A stretch of DNA of 64,000 nucleotides from Paenibacillus sp. Marseille-Q4541 (GCF_018310695.1 NZ_JAGXCY010000016.1:1-64000); one strand, 5' to 3'. Positions 25,170-34,355 are shown, counted from the first letter of the stretch. The notes: generated by a model not told the origin, from the sequence alone. Numbers and translations are program-made.

Positions 25170-26096
25170 TTAGATGTTCAATAGCATAATCGTGCCTGTT
25201 ACTGTCAGCGTACTCAGAAGTGTCGAAAAAAAGACCGCCTGAGAAGAAAATTCTGGTTCGTTGTCGAACTGGACAGCCAGAATCATACTGCTGAGCGAAG
25301 TAGGTACACAAGAAGAAACGATGAGTGCTTTTGCAACCAAACCGTCCAAGCCGAGAAGTATAACCGTAAGTGCCGCTAACAGCGGACCACCAATTAATCT
25401 TAGAAAGACCGAGATGGCTACGGTCAAACTACCCTTTTTCACAAACGTCCACTTCATAGCACCGAGTTGTACTCCAAGTGTAAGAAGTGCCATTCCAATA
25501 AAGGCAGCATACAGATAATTCAGCGGAATCTGAATCGTATTTGGAAGCTCAACTCCGAGAAAACGAAGTAAAAATGCCAGCGGAATAGCATAAATAACAG
25601 GTTGACCCGCAATGGTTCGCAAGATCGCTTTTCTATTCACTTGATGCGCATTCACACTATAAATTCCGTATGTATTCGGTAAAAATGACTGAAGCATAAG
25701 AATAATCACCTGAACTCCTAGCGTCAGCGGATTCCCTGAAAAAGCAAGTTCGTTAATAGGCAATCCATAGTTAGCGCTGTTCGCAAACAGAACGCTGTTC
25801 CTCATCGCTGCCGGCATGCCTCCTTCTAACCGCAGGAGCTTAATCACAACCCAGCACAAGAGATATTGCATTAACATAAACAGCACAAAAAATGCCATGA
25901 CCTGACCAAACAATGACATCGAAATATCGGTTGTGTACAGCAAATTAAAAACAACGGCTGGGGACAAAATGTAGAAGTTGATGTTCGATAGCGTTTTTAT
26001 ATCTAAGCCCCTTGTGCGCTGAACTACAAATCCGATCGTCATGACAAGAAAAAGCGGGATTACGTTGTTAAGTAATATAGATAAAAATAAACCCAT
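25170..26096 (-). CDS. AEC-family (auxin efflux carrier-like) permease
   Basis: A 308-residue membrane protein with about ten helices in two five-helix repeats. Typical family strings are NSVLFANSANYGLPINELAF in the first half and SSCVPTSLSSMILAVQF in the second. Bacterial members carry malate, malonate or other small anions. The start is ATG 26096 after TGGAGG. It is a single gene with no substrate clue from the context. Confidence 0.88.
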   Translation of the reverse strand: MGLFLSILLNNVIPLFLVMTIGFVVQRTRGLDIKTLSNINFYILSPAVVFNLLYTTDISMSLFGQVMAFFVLFMLMQYLLCWVVIKLLRLEGGMPAAMRNSVLFANSANYGLPINELAFSGNPLTLGVQVIILMLQSFLPNTYGIYSVNAHQVNRKAILRTIAGQPVIYAIPLAFLLRFLGVELPNTIQIPLNYLYAAFIGMALLTLGVQLGAMKWTFVKKGSLTVAISVFLRLIGGPLLAALTVILLGLDGLVAKALIVSSCVPTSLSSMILAVQFDNEPEFSSQAVFFSTLLSTLTVTGTIMLLNI

Positions 26097-26246
26097 GCCT
26101 GAAAAACCTCCACATTAATACCTAAGATAGGAACGCACAACATCCGATATGAAATATTACATTCAAAAGATGAAACGCCAGTGTATTTCAAAGCGTATGA
26201 ATCGGGTAATGAATAAAAAGTGTCAATGAAAGGGTGCATACTACTT

Positions 26247-26456
26247 ATGATAAAAAAGCTAATTGACAAAATGCTCCGCTCTTCCGATCGTAGTAAAGAA
26301 AAAAGGCACTACAGCAGCTCAGCTAAGAAGTATTCCAAACGTTATAGCAGTTCTCATCACGCGCCTAGATACCGAGGATCTTCTTCTGATTACAAATCCA
26401 AGCATGGAAAACAAGGACACGGTTATTATAAAAGTAGAAAATACAGTTCAAGCTAG
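26247..26456 (+). CDS. Small Ser/Tyr/Lys/His-rich basic protein
   Basis: A 69-residue protein from ATG 26247 (AAAGGGTG upstream; the frame also has GTG 26220 and ATG 26226). About 18 of 69 residues are Ser, mostly as SSS next to Tyr, Lys, Arg or His (HYSSS, RYSSSHH, RGSSSDYK, KYSSS). The composition resembles spore-coat CotG/CotB-type tails, but no homology can be claimed. It has its own terminator at 26472-26496 and is convergent with a Ser/Thr kinase gene ending 7 bp away, so it is a possible kinase substrate. Confidence 0.6.
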   Translation: MIKKLIDKMLRSSDRSKEKRHYSSSAKKYSKRYSSSHHAPRYRGSSSDYKSKHGKQGHGYYKSRKYSSS

Positions 26457-26462
26457 ACCAGA

Positions 26463-27344
26463 TCACACTCTCCCTCTACAACAGAGGGATTTTTTTATGG
26501 AAACGAACTGGTTTAACGCTTCCCTCAGTTCCTCAGAACTGTGATATGGTTCTTCTATTCCAAAAAGTCGTTCAATAATAAGTTTTAAATCATCGCTCAG
26601 GCCAAGTTCTTCCTGCCAGCTCCGCTCCGTTTGACTCATATGAAGATCCAGGCTTGTTGTCGTTTCCGGTGCTTCATAAGTGGAATACAGCATAAATAAC
26701 ATGAAGTGCCCTATATCATACAGATCGGAATGCTCATTCGCCTTCTTTCCTGCACTGCTTCTACTCTCCGTGGTTCGCCTTGAAAATAAAGAAGATCGGG
26801 GTAGAGGTTCTTCCCCCAACCGGCGCGCCAGACCAAAATCTATCAGCAGTAATCTTCCCTCATTAAAAAGTACGTTCGGAATTCGCAGATCAAGATGGAC
26901 GTAACCTTGACGGTGGACGTATTCTACAAGATCCAGCAGTTGAAGTGTCATCTGCACGGTTTGTATTTCTTGATACTGCACTCCCTGTCCAAAGATCAGG
27001 TCTTCCAGCGTATCTCCTTCCATATAAGACATGACAAGATAGCTGTTGCCTTTTTCCCGAAAAAAATCGATAAAAGCTGGAATTCCCTGATGCTGCAGCA
27101 TCTTAATAATTTCAGCTTCCTGAAGGAGAAGTTTCACTGCGTAGCTACCTTTACTGGGTCTCGCTTGTTTCACAGCTACCGTTTTGGCTACCGTCTGATC
27201 TAGACACTTGTATGTAATACCGTAACTTCCTTCGCCTAGCACCTCTTGCACTACATAGCGTTGACCTAAACGTGTTCCTTCCTCCGCAGGATCATCTCGC
27301 CAGGCAGAAATGAAAGAACGAATGGAAGTAATAAGACGCAACAA
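26463..27344 (-). CDS. Hanks-type Ser/Thr protein kinase, soluble
   Basis: A 293-residue single-domain kinase: glycine loop GEGSYG (37-42), Lys59 in VAVK, catalytic loop HLDLRIPN (His150, Asp152, Asn157) and DFG (169-171). The usual HRDLKxxN is changed: Arg to Leu, and Lys to Arg154, so activity is likely but altered. There is no transmembrane segment or PASTA domain, unlike PrkC. Two adjacent TTG codons (27344, 27341) follow GGAGGGG; either may start. The last codons overlap the terminator of the convergent small gene. Confidence 0.85.
   Translation of the reverse strand: MLRLITSIRSFISAWRDDPAEEGTRLGQRYVVQEVLGEGSYGITYKCLDQTVAKTVAVKQARPSKGSYAVKLLLQEAEIIKMLQHQGIPAFIDFFREKGNSYLVMSYMEGDTLEDLIFGQGVQYQEIQTVQMTLQLLDLVEYVHRQGYVHLDLRIPNVLFNEGRLLLIDFGLARRLGEEPLPRSSLFSRRTTESRSSAGKKANEHSDLYDIGHFMLFMLYSTYEAPETTTSLDLHMSQTERSWQEELGLSDDLKLIIERLFGIEEPYHSSEELREALNQFVSIKKSLCCRGRV
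26472..26496 (+). terminator. Terminator of the Ser-rich small gene
   Basis: CCCTCT (26472-26477) pairs with AGAGGG (26483-26488), followed by seven T on the plus strand. It lies inside the last codons of the convergent kinase gene. Confidence 0.75.
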
Positions 27345-27452
27345 AAATCCCCTCCTCTATGTAACTCCATTTCCTCTTCGCGCTTTTTCCATGTTCATCA
27401 TTATAGCACGTTTGTAAAGGCTTACTGCGGTAAGCGTAAACAAATAGATAAT

Positions 27453-27504
27453 AAAAAAAGCCTGCGGGCAAACCTTATTCAAAGGCTACGCGCAGACTTT
27501 TTTT
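27453..27504 (-). terminator. Terminator of the tre operon
   Basis: AAAAAAAGCCTGCG pairs with CGCAGACTTTTTTT with one bulged base. It begins at the treR stop codon and ends the leftward treA-treP-treR unit. A smaller perfect hairpin, GCTTAC/GTAAGC, lies at 27419-27434. Confidence 0.75.
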
Positions 27505-28238
27505 TAGAGCGGTAATGTACTTTCTCTTCTAGCAAAATCAACGAATTGAAATTTATCCAGACGGTGTCTAGATTCCGTATATTGAAACAGGGTTGTATCT
27601 TCCAGATGGACATAGCCGCGAACCACAACGACATGCGTGTCATTACCAATATCCATATACTCGTGATCCATGCTCGTGGCACGTTCTACAGAAATCACCT
27701 TTTTAGCATAGCTGATTTTGAGGTTCAGTTCGTGCTCTAAGTATTCATATATAGATTCTTCTGTGATTTCTTTTGACAGGTAAGGGACTATGGAAGCAAG
27801 CAAGTAGTCAATGTCCAGAATAATCCGTTCTCCATCGATTTCCCTAGCTCGCACGACCTTCCATACCTTAGTATCAGCAGAAATCTGAAGCTGCTTCGCA
27901 ACTGGCTTTCCTGCCTCCCTACATTCCGTTACATACACGAAGGTATTGCTCTGCTTTCCCATCCGTTCTGTCATTTCCTTATAACTGATCAGACCGCTGA
28001 CTGGAAAATTAAAACGATCACGTTCAAGAACGAAAGATCCTTTTCCTTTCACTTTATGGATATATCCATTCTGAGCCAGCAAATTTAATCCTTTACGGAC
28101 CGTTTCTCGCGTAATTTGATAATTTTGCGCTAATTCATGTTCTGACGGCAACTTGCTGCCTGGCGCAAGCGTTCCTGTATCAATCTTTTCCGCGAAATCT
28201 TTATACAGAGTTACAAAAATATTATTCGTCATCTTCAT
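27504..28238 (-). CDS. treR: Trehalose operon repressor, GntR/HutC family
   Basis: A 244-residue protein with an N-terminal winged helix (LPSEHELAQNYQITRETVRKGLNLL) and a C-terminal UTRA ligand domain (from about residue 90). It is the third gene after treA and treP. TreR of Bacillus subtilis responds to trehalose-6-phosphate. Palindromes of the tre-operator type lie in the treA promoter (32111-32160), supporting the assignment. Confidence 0.9.
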   Translation of the reverse strand: MKMTNNIFVTLYKDFAEKIDTGTLAPGSKLPSEHELAQNYQITRETVRKGLNLLAQNGYIHKVKGKGSFVLERDRFNFPVSGLISYKEMTERMGKQSNTFVYVTECREAGKPVAKQLQISADTKVWKVVRAREIDGERIILDIDYLLASIVPYLSKEITEESIYEYLEHELNLKISYAKKVISVERATSMDHEYMDIGNDTHVVVVRGYVHLEDTTLFQYTESRHRLDKFQFVDFARRESTLPL

Positions 28239-28304
28239 ATCACCAACCGTATTGTAACACGTTTTTCATGAAATGATTACATGCTAGGTGACTTTAAACC
28301 TATT

Positions 28305-30320
28305 TCAATCAAATGATACCTTGAGGATTGGTGTTGATACTCGAACGGTACCGTTTGCTAGTTCTGTAACCCTTGGCGTTCCGTCCTGACCATCTGGAAT
28401 AATGATCGGTGTTATCACAGGTAAACCTGCTTGCTCAATTGCTTCTTTATCAAACTCAAGTAACAATTGTCCCTTGTTCACGCTCATACCGGATTCAACA
28501 TGTGTAGTAAACCCTTCACCTTTCAGTGAGACCGTATTCACTCCGACATGAATTAATACTTGCAGCCCTTCGGTATCACTAATAATGATGGCATGTTTAC
28601 TCTTGATCACATGCTCTACCTTCCCATCAAATGGAGCATATACCTTCCCTTCGGAAGGAATGATCGCAAGCCCTTCACCCATCTGTTTCTGTGCAAAAGC
28701 GGGATCAGGAACTTCAGATAAGGAAACCACGGTACCACTTAGCGGAGCTGCGATGGTCATTTCGCTTCGTTTTGGTTCATTTATGACCACGGGATCCTGC
28801 TTTACATTTACATCGCCTGCTGCGCTGACTTCATTTGCTTCTTTTGTTGCTGCCTGTTCATTCTTCACTATCACATCAGACGAAGCTTTCATAGACGTAA
28901 CATGTTGACGAGACATTCTCATTTTGCCAAACAACAGTGTACCTGTAAAAGGAATAATGAGCACGATTGCCATTCCAATGAAGAAGATGCCCCATTGATT
29001 AGGAAAGATCGATAGAAATCCTGGGATACCGCCTACTCCAATGGAGGAAGCAAGTACATTATTGACTGCAAGCAAGATCCCCGCAATCCCCGAACCGATC
29101 ATCCCAAAAATAAATGGATAGCGATAGCGCACGTTCACCCCAAAGATCGCAGGTTCCGTGACACCAAGGAAAGCTGAAATTGAGGAAGTTACGGCAAGTC
29201 CTTTTGCTTTTTGCTCTTTATGAATAAACATCATAGCCAAAGCAGCAGCACCTTGCGCAATGTTAGATAAAGCTAGCATTGGCCATAAGAAGGTTCCACC
29301 TTGACTTCCAATCAACTGAATATCTACGGCCAGAAACGTGTGATGCATCCCAGTAATAACAAGTAAGGAATACAAACCACCATAGATCAAACCACCGAGT
29401 GCAGAGAACGAGCTAAAGATACTAATCAGACCATTCGTAAGCAGATTACCTAGTGCAAAAGTAATCGGTCCGACTACCGTAAAGGCCAAGAAACCGGTTA
29501 CGAGAAGAGCTACAGGAGCCACCACAAGAAGTTTAATCGAATCATGAACCCTCTTGTTCAAGAATCCTTCGATTTTAGCTAAAATGTAAGCGGAGACAAG
29601 AACGGGCAGCACCTGACCTTGATATCCGATTTTCTCTACTTCGAATCCGAATAAATTCCATACAGGAACCGTTCCCGCAAGTGATGCATCCGCATATTGA
29701 TAAGCGCTGAGTAGATCGGGATTTACTAAAATGAGACCTAGTACGATACCTAGCAGCGGACTTCCGCCAAATTGTCTGACCGCTGACCATCCAATAAGTA
29801 CAGGTAGAAACGCAAATGCTGTACTTGCAATGAGATTAATGATGGACGCTACATCAGCCCACTGCGGATACACTTCTATCAAAGACTGTCCTTCATAGAA
29901 AATGCCAGGTCCCGTCAAAATGTTGTTAACCCCGAGGAGCAAACCTGCCATAACGATTGCTGGAAGGATCGGGATAAAAATATCCGCGAGCATTTTTATC
30001 GCACGCTGGAGCGGATTTTGTTTCTTGCTCGCAATCGCCTTAACGTCATCTTTCGACGCCTCGGCTCCCCCTGTTAGTTTCATCATTTCATCATATACCT
30101 GATCAACGAGGCCAGGACCAATGACGACTTGGAATTGACCCTGTGAAGAGAAATGCCCCTTCACGAGGTCATTCTCTTCCAGAGCTGCAGCATCTACTTT
30201 GCTCTCATCAGCGAGTGCAAAACGGAGTCTCGTTACACAGTGAGTAGCGGCTTCTATATTTTGCTTGCCACCAACGGCCTGTATAATTCGTTCCACTTGG
30301 TTTTGATCTATTTTAGACAT
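28305..30320 (-). CDS. treP: PTS trehalose transporter, EIIBC with fused EIIA
   Basis: A 671-residue protein from ATG 30320 (GGGAGTGAACGCC upstream; the frame is open to 30359). The EIIB domain is N-terminal with Cys28 in ATHCVTRLRF. The EIIC membrane domain covers roughly 105-455. A glucose-type EIIA domain is fused C-terminally (about 520-665), with the phosphorylated histidine in VLIHVGVNTV. Bacillus subtilis TreP lacks its own EIIA, so this version is self-sufficient downstream of HPr. It imports trehalose as trehalose-6-phosphate. Confidence 0.93.
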   Translation of the reverse strand: MSKIDQNQVERIIQAVGGKQNIEAATHCVTRLRFALADESKVDAAALEENDLVKGHFSSQGQFQVVIGPGLVDQVYDEMMKLTGGAEASKDDVKAIASKKQNPLQRAIKMLADIFIPILPAIVMAGLLLGVNNILTGPGIFYEGQSLIEVYPQWADVASIINLIASTAFAFLPVLIGWSAVRQFGGSPLLGIVLGLILVNPDLLSAYQYADASLAGTVPVWNLFGFEVEKIGYQGQVLPVLVSAYILAKIEGFLNKRVHDSIKLLVVAPVALLVTGFLAFTVVGPITFALGNLLTNGLISIFSSFSALGGLIYGGLYSLLVITGMHHTFLAVDIQLIGSQGGTFLWPMLALSNIAQGAAALAMMFIHKEQKAKGLAVTSSISAFLGVTEPAIFGVNVRYRYPFIFGMIGSGIAGILLAVNNVLASSIGVGGIPGFLSIFPNQWGIFFIGMAIVLIIPFTGTLLFGKMRMSRQHVTSMKASSDVIVKNEQAATKEANEVSAAGDVNVKQDPVVINEPKRSEMTIAAPLSGTVVSLSEVPDPAFAQKQMGEGLAIIPSEGKVYAPFDGKVEHVIKSKHAIIISDTEGLQVLIHVGVNTVSLKGEGFTTHVESGMSVNKGQLLLEFDKEAIEQAGLPVITPIIIPDGQDGTPRVTELANGTVRVSTPILKVSFD

Positions 30321-30333
30321 GGCGTTCACTCCC

Positions 30334-32067
30334 TTAATTGTTAGTAGTATCTCCCACATTTGAAATTAGCCACATATAAGATGCATAAGGTGTTAACTCA
30401 ATACTTGAGGTTAGCGCCTTCTTCTCTGCCGTATTTGACAGTAAGAGCGTTGCATCTTTATCAGAAAGATGATTTGCGACAAACCCTTCTGGCAATTCAA
30501 AAGGTACGGTCTTGTCGCTAAAATTCGAAATCACGATAAGTGTCTCTTCTTCATTCCTTCTTGCATAAGCAAAAACTTCAGGATGAGCGTGATCAAGACG
30601 AGTAAACGTCCCATCTGTAATGACCTTAATTTCTTTACGGAGCTCAATAAGCTTGCGGTAATGATGATAGATTGAATCCGGTTGTTCCACTTGTTGCTTC
30701 GCGTTTATTTCCTTATAGCGTTCATCAATCTTAATCCAAGGTGTTCCACTCGTAAATCCAGCTTGAATGCCATCATCCCAAAGCATCGGCGTCCGTGAAT
30801 TATCCCGTGATCTAACCTTTACAATGCGGGATGCTTCCTCCGGCGATTTACCGCCTTCCATCAGAATTTGATACATATTAAGCGACTCAATATCTCGGAA
30901 TTCCGACATATCATTCCATACTGGGTCCGGCATACCGATCTCTTCTCCCTGATAAATATACGGGGTACCTTGCATACCATGGAGTGTTGTAGCCAACATT
31001 TTAGCACTCTCATTCCGGTACTCCTTATCATTCGTAAATCGGGTAAGAGCCCTTGGCTGATCATGATTGTTCCAGAATAGAGCATTCCAACCGCCGCCTT
31101 GCTGCATACCGGTCTGCCAATGAGACAATACCTTTTTTAATTCTTCAAAGTCATACGGCTTCAATTCCCACTTCTGCCCATTCGGATAATCAACCTTCAG
31201 ATGATGAAAATTAAACGTCATCGAAAACTCGTTCTCTTTCGGATTGGAATATCGAATGCATTGTTCAAGTGTTGTCGAAGACATTTCCCCTACTGTTACA
31301 AGATGATAAGGTCTAAATACCTTCTCATTCAGTTCCTTAATATATTCATGTACACGTGGACCATCTGTATAAAATTTGCGACCATCTCCTGGAGCAACAG
31401 ATCCATCATCATTTGGAAAACTTTGGTCTTTGGATATCAGATTAATAACGTCCATTCTGAATCCGCTTACACCTTTTTCAGCCCAATATGTCAAAATATC
31501 AATGACTTCCTGTCTTACTTTTTCATTTTCCCAATTCAGGTCCGCTTGTGTCTTATCAAAAAGGGTCAGATAATACTGCTTCGTACCTTCATCATATTGC
31601 CATGCTGAACCGCCAAACTTTGATTGCCAGTTATTCGGTGGTCCTCCATCTGGAGCAGGGTCTTTCCATATATAGTAATCCCGGTATAGGTTATCACGTG
31701 ATGAACGTGCTTCCTTAAACCACTGATGTTCCGTTGAGGAATGATTCACCACGATATCAATCATCAGATGCATCTCTCTGGCTTTCAGTTGCTGAATTAA
31801 TTCGTCCATATCTTCCATTGTCCCAAAAGCAGGATCAATGCTGCGGTAATCTGCAACATCGTAACCGTTATCATTTTGGGGCGATACATAAACAGGCTGC
31901 AGCCAAACCATATCAATCCCAAGACCTTTAATATAGTCGAGCTTCTCAATTAAACCTTTAATATCGCCTGTTCCCTTACCCGTAGTATCACGAAAGCTTT
32001 TTGGATATACCTGATAGATCGCTGAGGTCTTCCACCACTCAGAACAATTTAAGTTTCGTGCATCCAT
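30334..32067 (-). CDS. treA: Trehalose-6-phosphate hydrolase (GH13)
   Basis: A 577-residue GH13 enzyme from ATG 32067 behind AAGGAGGGG; the longer open frame to 32157 runs back through the promoter. It shows the GH13 regions DIVVNHSS, GFRMDVIN (nucleophile Asp), VGEMSS (acid Glu) and NNHDQPR. The early YQVYPKSF and DTTGKGTGDIKG strings are typical of TreA/oligo-1,6-glucosidases. It yields glucose and glucose-6-phosphate. It is the first gene of the tre unit, 13 bp before treP; the order A-P-R differs from P-A-R in Bacillus subtilis. Confidence 0.92.
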   Translation of the reverse strand: MDARNLNCSEWWKTSAIYQVYPKSFRDTTGKGTGDIKGLIEKLDYIKGLGIDMVWLQPVYVSPQNDNGYDVADYRSIDPAFGTMEDMDELIQQLKAREMHLMIDIVVNHSSTEHQWFKEARSSRDNLYRDYYIWKDPAPDGGPPNNWQSKFGGSAWQYDEGTKQYYLTLFDKTQADLNWENEKVRQEVIDILTYWAEKGVSGFRMDVINLISKDQSFPNDDGSVAPGDGRKFYTDGPRVHEYIKELNEKVFRPYHLVTVGEMSSTTLEQCIRYSNPKENEFSMTFNFHHLKVDYPNGQKWELKPYDFEELKKVLSHWQTGMQQGGGWNALFWNNHDQPRALTRFTNDKEYRNESAKMLATTLHGMQGTPYIYQGEEIGMPDPVWNDMSEFRDIESLNMYQILMEGGKSPEEASRIVKVRSRDNSRTPMLWDDGIQAGFTSGTPWIKIDERYKEINAKQQVEQPDSIYHHYRKLIELRKEIKVITDGTFTRLDHAHPEVFAYARRNEEETLIVISNFSDKTVPFELPEGFVANHLSDKDATLLLSNTAEKKALTSSIELTPYASYMWLISNVGDTTNN

Positions 32068-32110
32068 TGTGTCAGCCCCTCCTTGCCTTATTTGATTCTT
32101 ATTATAATCT

Positions 32111-32120
32111 TGTATATACA
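32111..32120 (-). promoter_or_regulatory. Second TreR operator (TGTATATACA)
   Basis: A perfect 10-bp palindrome with the same core as the operator at 32143-32160. The two centres are 36 bp apart. It lies downstream of the promoter, inside the treA leader. Confidence 0.65.
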
Positions 32121-32136
32121 GGATTGATATGGTTTC

Positions 32137-32165
32137 ATCATAAACATGTATATACATGTTGTCAA
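32137..32165 (-). promoter_or_regulatory. treA promoter with TreR operator in the spacer
   Basis: On the minus strand, TTGACA (32165-32160) and TATGAT (32142-32137) are 17 bases apart. The spacer is part of a perfect 18-bp palindrome, AACATGTATATACATGTT (32143-32160), with the TGTATATACA core of known tre operators. Bound TreR would cover the promoter. Confidence 0.85.
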
Positions 32166-32201
32166 TATCTAATTAAACGAGTTGTAATAAAATTAAACAA
32201 T

Positions 32202-32251
32202 AAAAAGCTCAAGTAAAAGCCTTCTTGATGAAAGAACCAGGCTTGAGCCTT
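32202..32251 (-). terminator. Terminator after the DeoR gene
   Basis: GCTCAAG (32207-32213) pairs with CTTGAGC (32242-32248); on the minus strand TTTTTATT follows. It lies about 60 bases past the DeoR stop and upstream of the tre promoter, keeping the two units apart. Confidence 0.7.
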
Positions 32252-32313
32252 CTTATCACCAATTTACTTTTTCTTGAGCTTCTTGTTCTTTTTTTTTCTG
32301 TTATCGTCCTCTT

Positions 32314-33090
32314 CTAATCTTCCTCACCTGTAATCATTTCGATATCAAGACTTGCGATCTGCTCCTTCCAATCCCGTGAACAGTTCTGATCCGTAATAAT
32401 CATAGAAATATGGGTGAGTGGGGCAATCTCGGCAAAGGTAGTCACACCAAATTTAGAATGGTCTGCAACTAGAATGCTTTCCTCTGCTCGTTCCATCATC
32501 TTTCTGGATAACAGCGCTTCTTCCAGATGAAAGTCAGTAATTCCATCTGTAATCGAAATCCCACCGGCCGAGATAAAAGCTTTATTCACTTTAAATTGTT
32601 GAAATAATTGATGTGTTATCATACCCGTTGCTGCCTGGTAATCCCTATGAATCTCTCCCCCGGCGAAAATAATTTTGCCTTGAAATCCTTCCATAGCACA
32701 ATTCAGAATAGGGACGGAACTCGTTAATACAGTGACTTGCGAACGTCCTTTCAAATTCCTCATTATTTCGAGCGTCGTTGTCCCGTTATCCAGCATAACC
32801 GTCTCTCCATCTTTGATCAGTGAGGCCGCGATCTTCCCTATCGTTTGTTTTTCCTTGAGGTTCATCCCGCTCCTGGTCAGAAAAGAAGGCTCAACGGTTT
32901 CTGATCTCACACGTACGGCTCCTCCATATACTTTTCTTAGCTTCCCTTCCTTCTCTAGTCGATCAAGATCTCTTCGAATGGTTTCCGTTGACACTTTGTA
33001 CATTTGGGCCAGTGAAATCACCTGAACCTTGCCTGTTTTATCAAGTTCAGTCAATATGGTCTCTCTACGTTCTTCGTATGTTAAAGACAA
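32314..33090 (-). CDS. DeoR-family transcriptional regulator
   Basis: A 258-residue protein with an N-terminal helix-turn-helix (VISLAQMYKVSTETIRRDLDRLEKEGKL) and a C-terminal sugar-phosphate-sensing DeoRC domain containing LDNGTTTLEI and VADHSKFG. The start is TTG 33090 behind TAGGAGG. It is divergent from a metallophosphoesterase gene with shared TTGTGGA/TCCACAA motifs between them, so it may control that gene and itself. Effector unknown. Confidence 0.88.
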   Translation of the reverse strand: MSLTYEERRETILTELDKTGKVQVISLAQMYKVSTETIRRDLDRLEKEGKLRKVYGGAVRVRSETVEPSFLTRSGMNLKEKQTIGKIAASLIKDGETVMLDNGTTTLEIMRNLKGRSQVTVLTSSVPILNCAMEGFQGKIIFAGGEIHRDYQAATGMITHQLFQQFKVNKAFISAGGISITDGITDFHLEEALLSRKMMERAEESILVADHSKFGVTTFAEIAPLTHISMIITDQNCSRDWKEQIASLDIEMITGEED

Positions 33091-33123
33091 CGGCTTATCC
33101 TCCTACCTATTTCTATGTTCATC

Positions 33124-33332
33124 TGTGGCATTTTCCACAACGCACTTGTATTCATGTGTTTTTATGTTGATTTTCTTCGAGTGTATTATTCTGCAAATCA
33201 CTTGTCAACTCTATAATAGTCATTGATACTCTTAGTTTCCAGCTAAAAAATGTATACAAAATGAATTGACACTTTGTGGATTTGGATATAAAATCACCTT
33301 CAATGCCATAAAATAACACAAGAATCCACAAA
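33124..33332. promoter_or_regulatory. Repeated TCCACAA half-sites, candidate DeoR operators
   Basis: TGTGG-N6-CCACA lies at 33124-33139. TTTGTGGATT (33273-33282) and AATCCACAAA (33323-33332) are perfect 10-bp reverse complements flanking the -10 box of the divergent plus-strand promoter. Spaced inverted half-sites around a promoter fit DeoR-type looping repression. The remaining sequence between the two genes shows no other structure. Confidence 0.5.
33266..33294 (+). promoter_or_regulatory. Sigma-A promoter of the metallophosphoesterase gene
   Basis: TTGACA (33266-33271) and TAAAAT (33289-33294) have a 17-base spacer, 65 bases before ATG 33360. A TTGTGGATT half-site lies within the spacer. 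Confidence 0.75.
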
Positions 33333-33359
33333 TATGATATCGCTAGAGGAGGAATTTAC

Positions 33360-34319
33360 ATGGAGCAACACATGTCATTTCGAGAAGATGGTACTTTTAC
33401 CATCGTACAGTTCACTGATCTTCATTGGATGGATGGAAGAGAAGAGGATCAACGTACAAGGAAATTAATGGAGCTCGTCATGGATGCAGAGCAGCCTGAC
33501 CTTGTTGTGTTCACAGGAGATGTCATCTATACAGGACCTGTTAGTGAAGGGAACACCCCTTGTACTAATCCTCAACAAGCCCTTCGCGATGCGGTTGCAG
33601 CCGTGGAAGATCGAAATATTCCGTGGGCACTTGTATTCGGTAATCACGACACGGAACAAAGGATAACGCGCGAGGAACTGATGCAAGTCGTTATGGAACA
33701 TACGAACACGGTTACAATTCCTGGTCCTGACGATATTAGCGGCTCAGGAAACTATACAATCGAGCTTAAGGATAGCACAGGCAAAACCGGGGCTGCTCTT
33801 TATTTTCTTGATTCAGGCAGCTATTCCAAACTACAGCAAGTACCCGGTTATAACTGGATCCAACGTGACCAGATTAACTGGCTGACCGCAGAATCGCAGC
33901 GTATTCACGCTTCTCAGCCCGATGTAGATGTTAAACCTCCTGCTCTTGCATTTTTTCATATCCCGATTCCTGAATATCAGCAAGTATGGGATACACAAAC
34001 TTGCATCGGACATAAATCAGAACCCGTCTGCGCTCCACCTGTAAACTCCGGTCTATTTACTGCTCTACTGGAAATGGGCGATGTTATTGGTACGTTTTGC
34101 GGACATGATCACACGAACGATTTTGAAGGAACCCTACATGGGATTCGGCTCTGCTATGGTCGGGCTAGCGGATACAATACATATGGCAAGGAAGGATTTA
34201 TGCGCGGAGCACGTGTGATGAAATTAACGGAAGGAAAAAGGGATTTTGAAACTTGGTTCCGTGTAGAGAATGGCGAATCGATAACAAATTCTCCTGTCCA
34301 CTCTCCCGTTCATGTTTGA
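33360..34319 (+). CDS. Calcineurin-like metallophosphoesterase
   Basis: A 319-residue protein with the full metal-binding series: FTDLHWMD, FTGDVIY, FGNHD, FFHIPIPEY and CGHDHTNDF. The spacing resembles the Dcr2/purple-acid-phosphatase-like branch. There is no signal peptide. ATG 33360 follows GAGGAGG. Substrate unknown. It is likely regulated by the divergent DeoR protein and may be co-transcribed with the EamA gene 36 bp downstream. Confidence 0.87.
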   Translation: MEQHMSFREDGTFTIVQFTDLHWMDGREEDQRTRKLMELVMDAEQPDLVVFTGDVIYTGPVSEGNTPCTNPQQALRDAVAAVEDRNIPWALVFGNHDTEQRITREELMQVVMEHTNTVTIPGPDDISGSGNYTIELKDSTGKTGAALYFLDSGSYSKLQQVPGYNWIQRDQINWLTAESQRIHASQPDVDVKPPALAFFHIPIPEYQQVWDTQTCIGHKSEPVCAPPVNSGLFTALLEMGDVIGTFCGHDHTNDFEGTLHGIRLCYGRASGYNTYGKEGFMRGARVMKLTEGKRDFETWFRVENGESITNSPVHSPVHV

Positions 34320-34355
34320 TGACTAACAGAACACTTCCAAGGGGATGACGAAACA

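Noticed and set aside
32255-32313. Lys-rich frame just after the DeoR stop (EEDDNRKKKNKKLKKK in another frame)
   Set aside because: It is out of frame with DeoR and arises from a purine-rich leader to the terminator; no start codon or slippery site supports a frameshifted tail.
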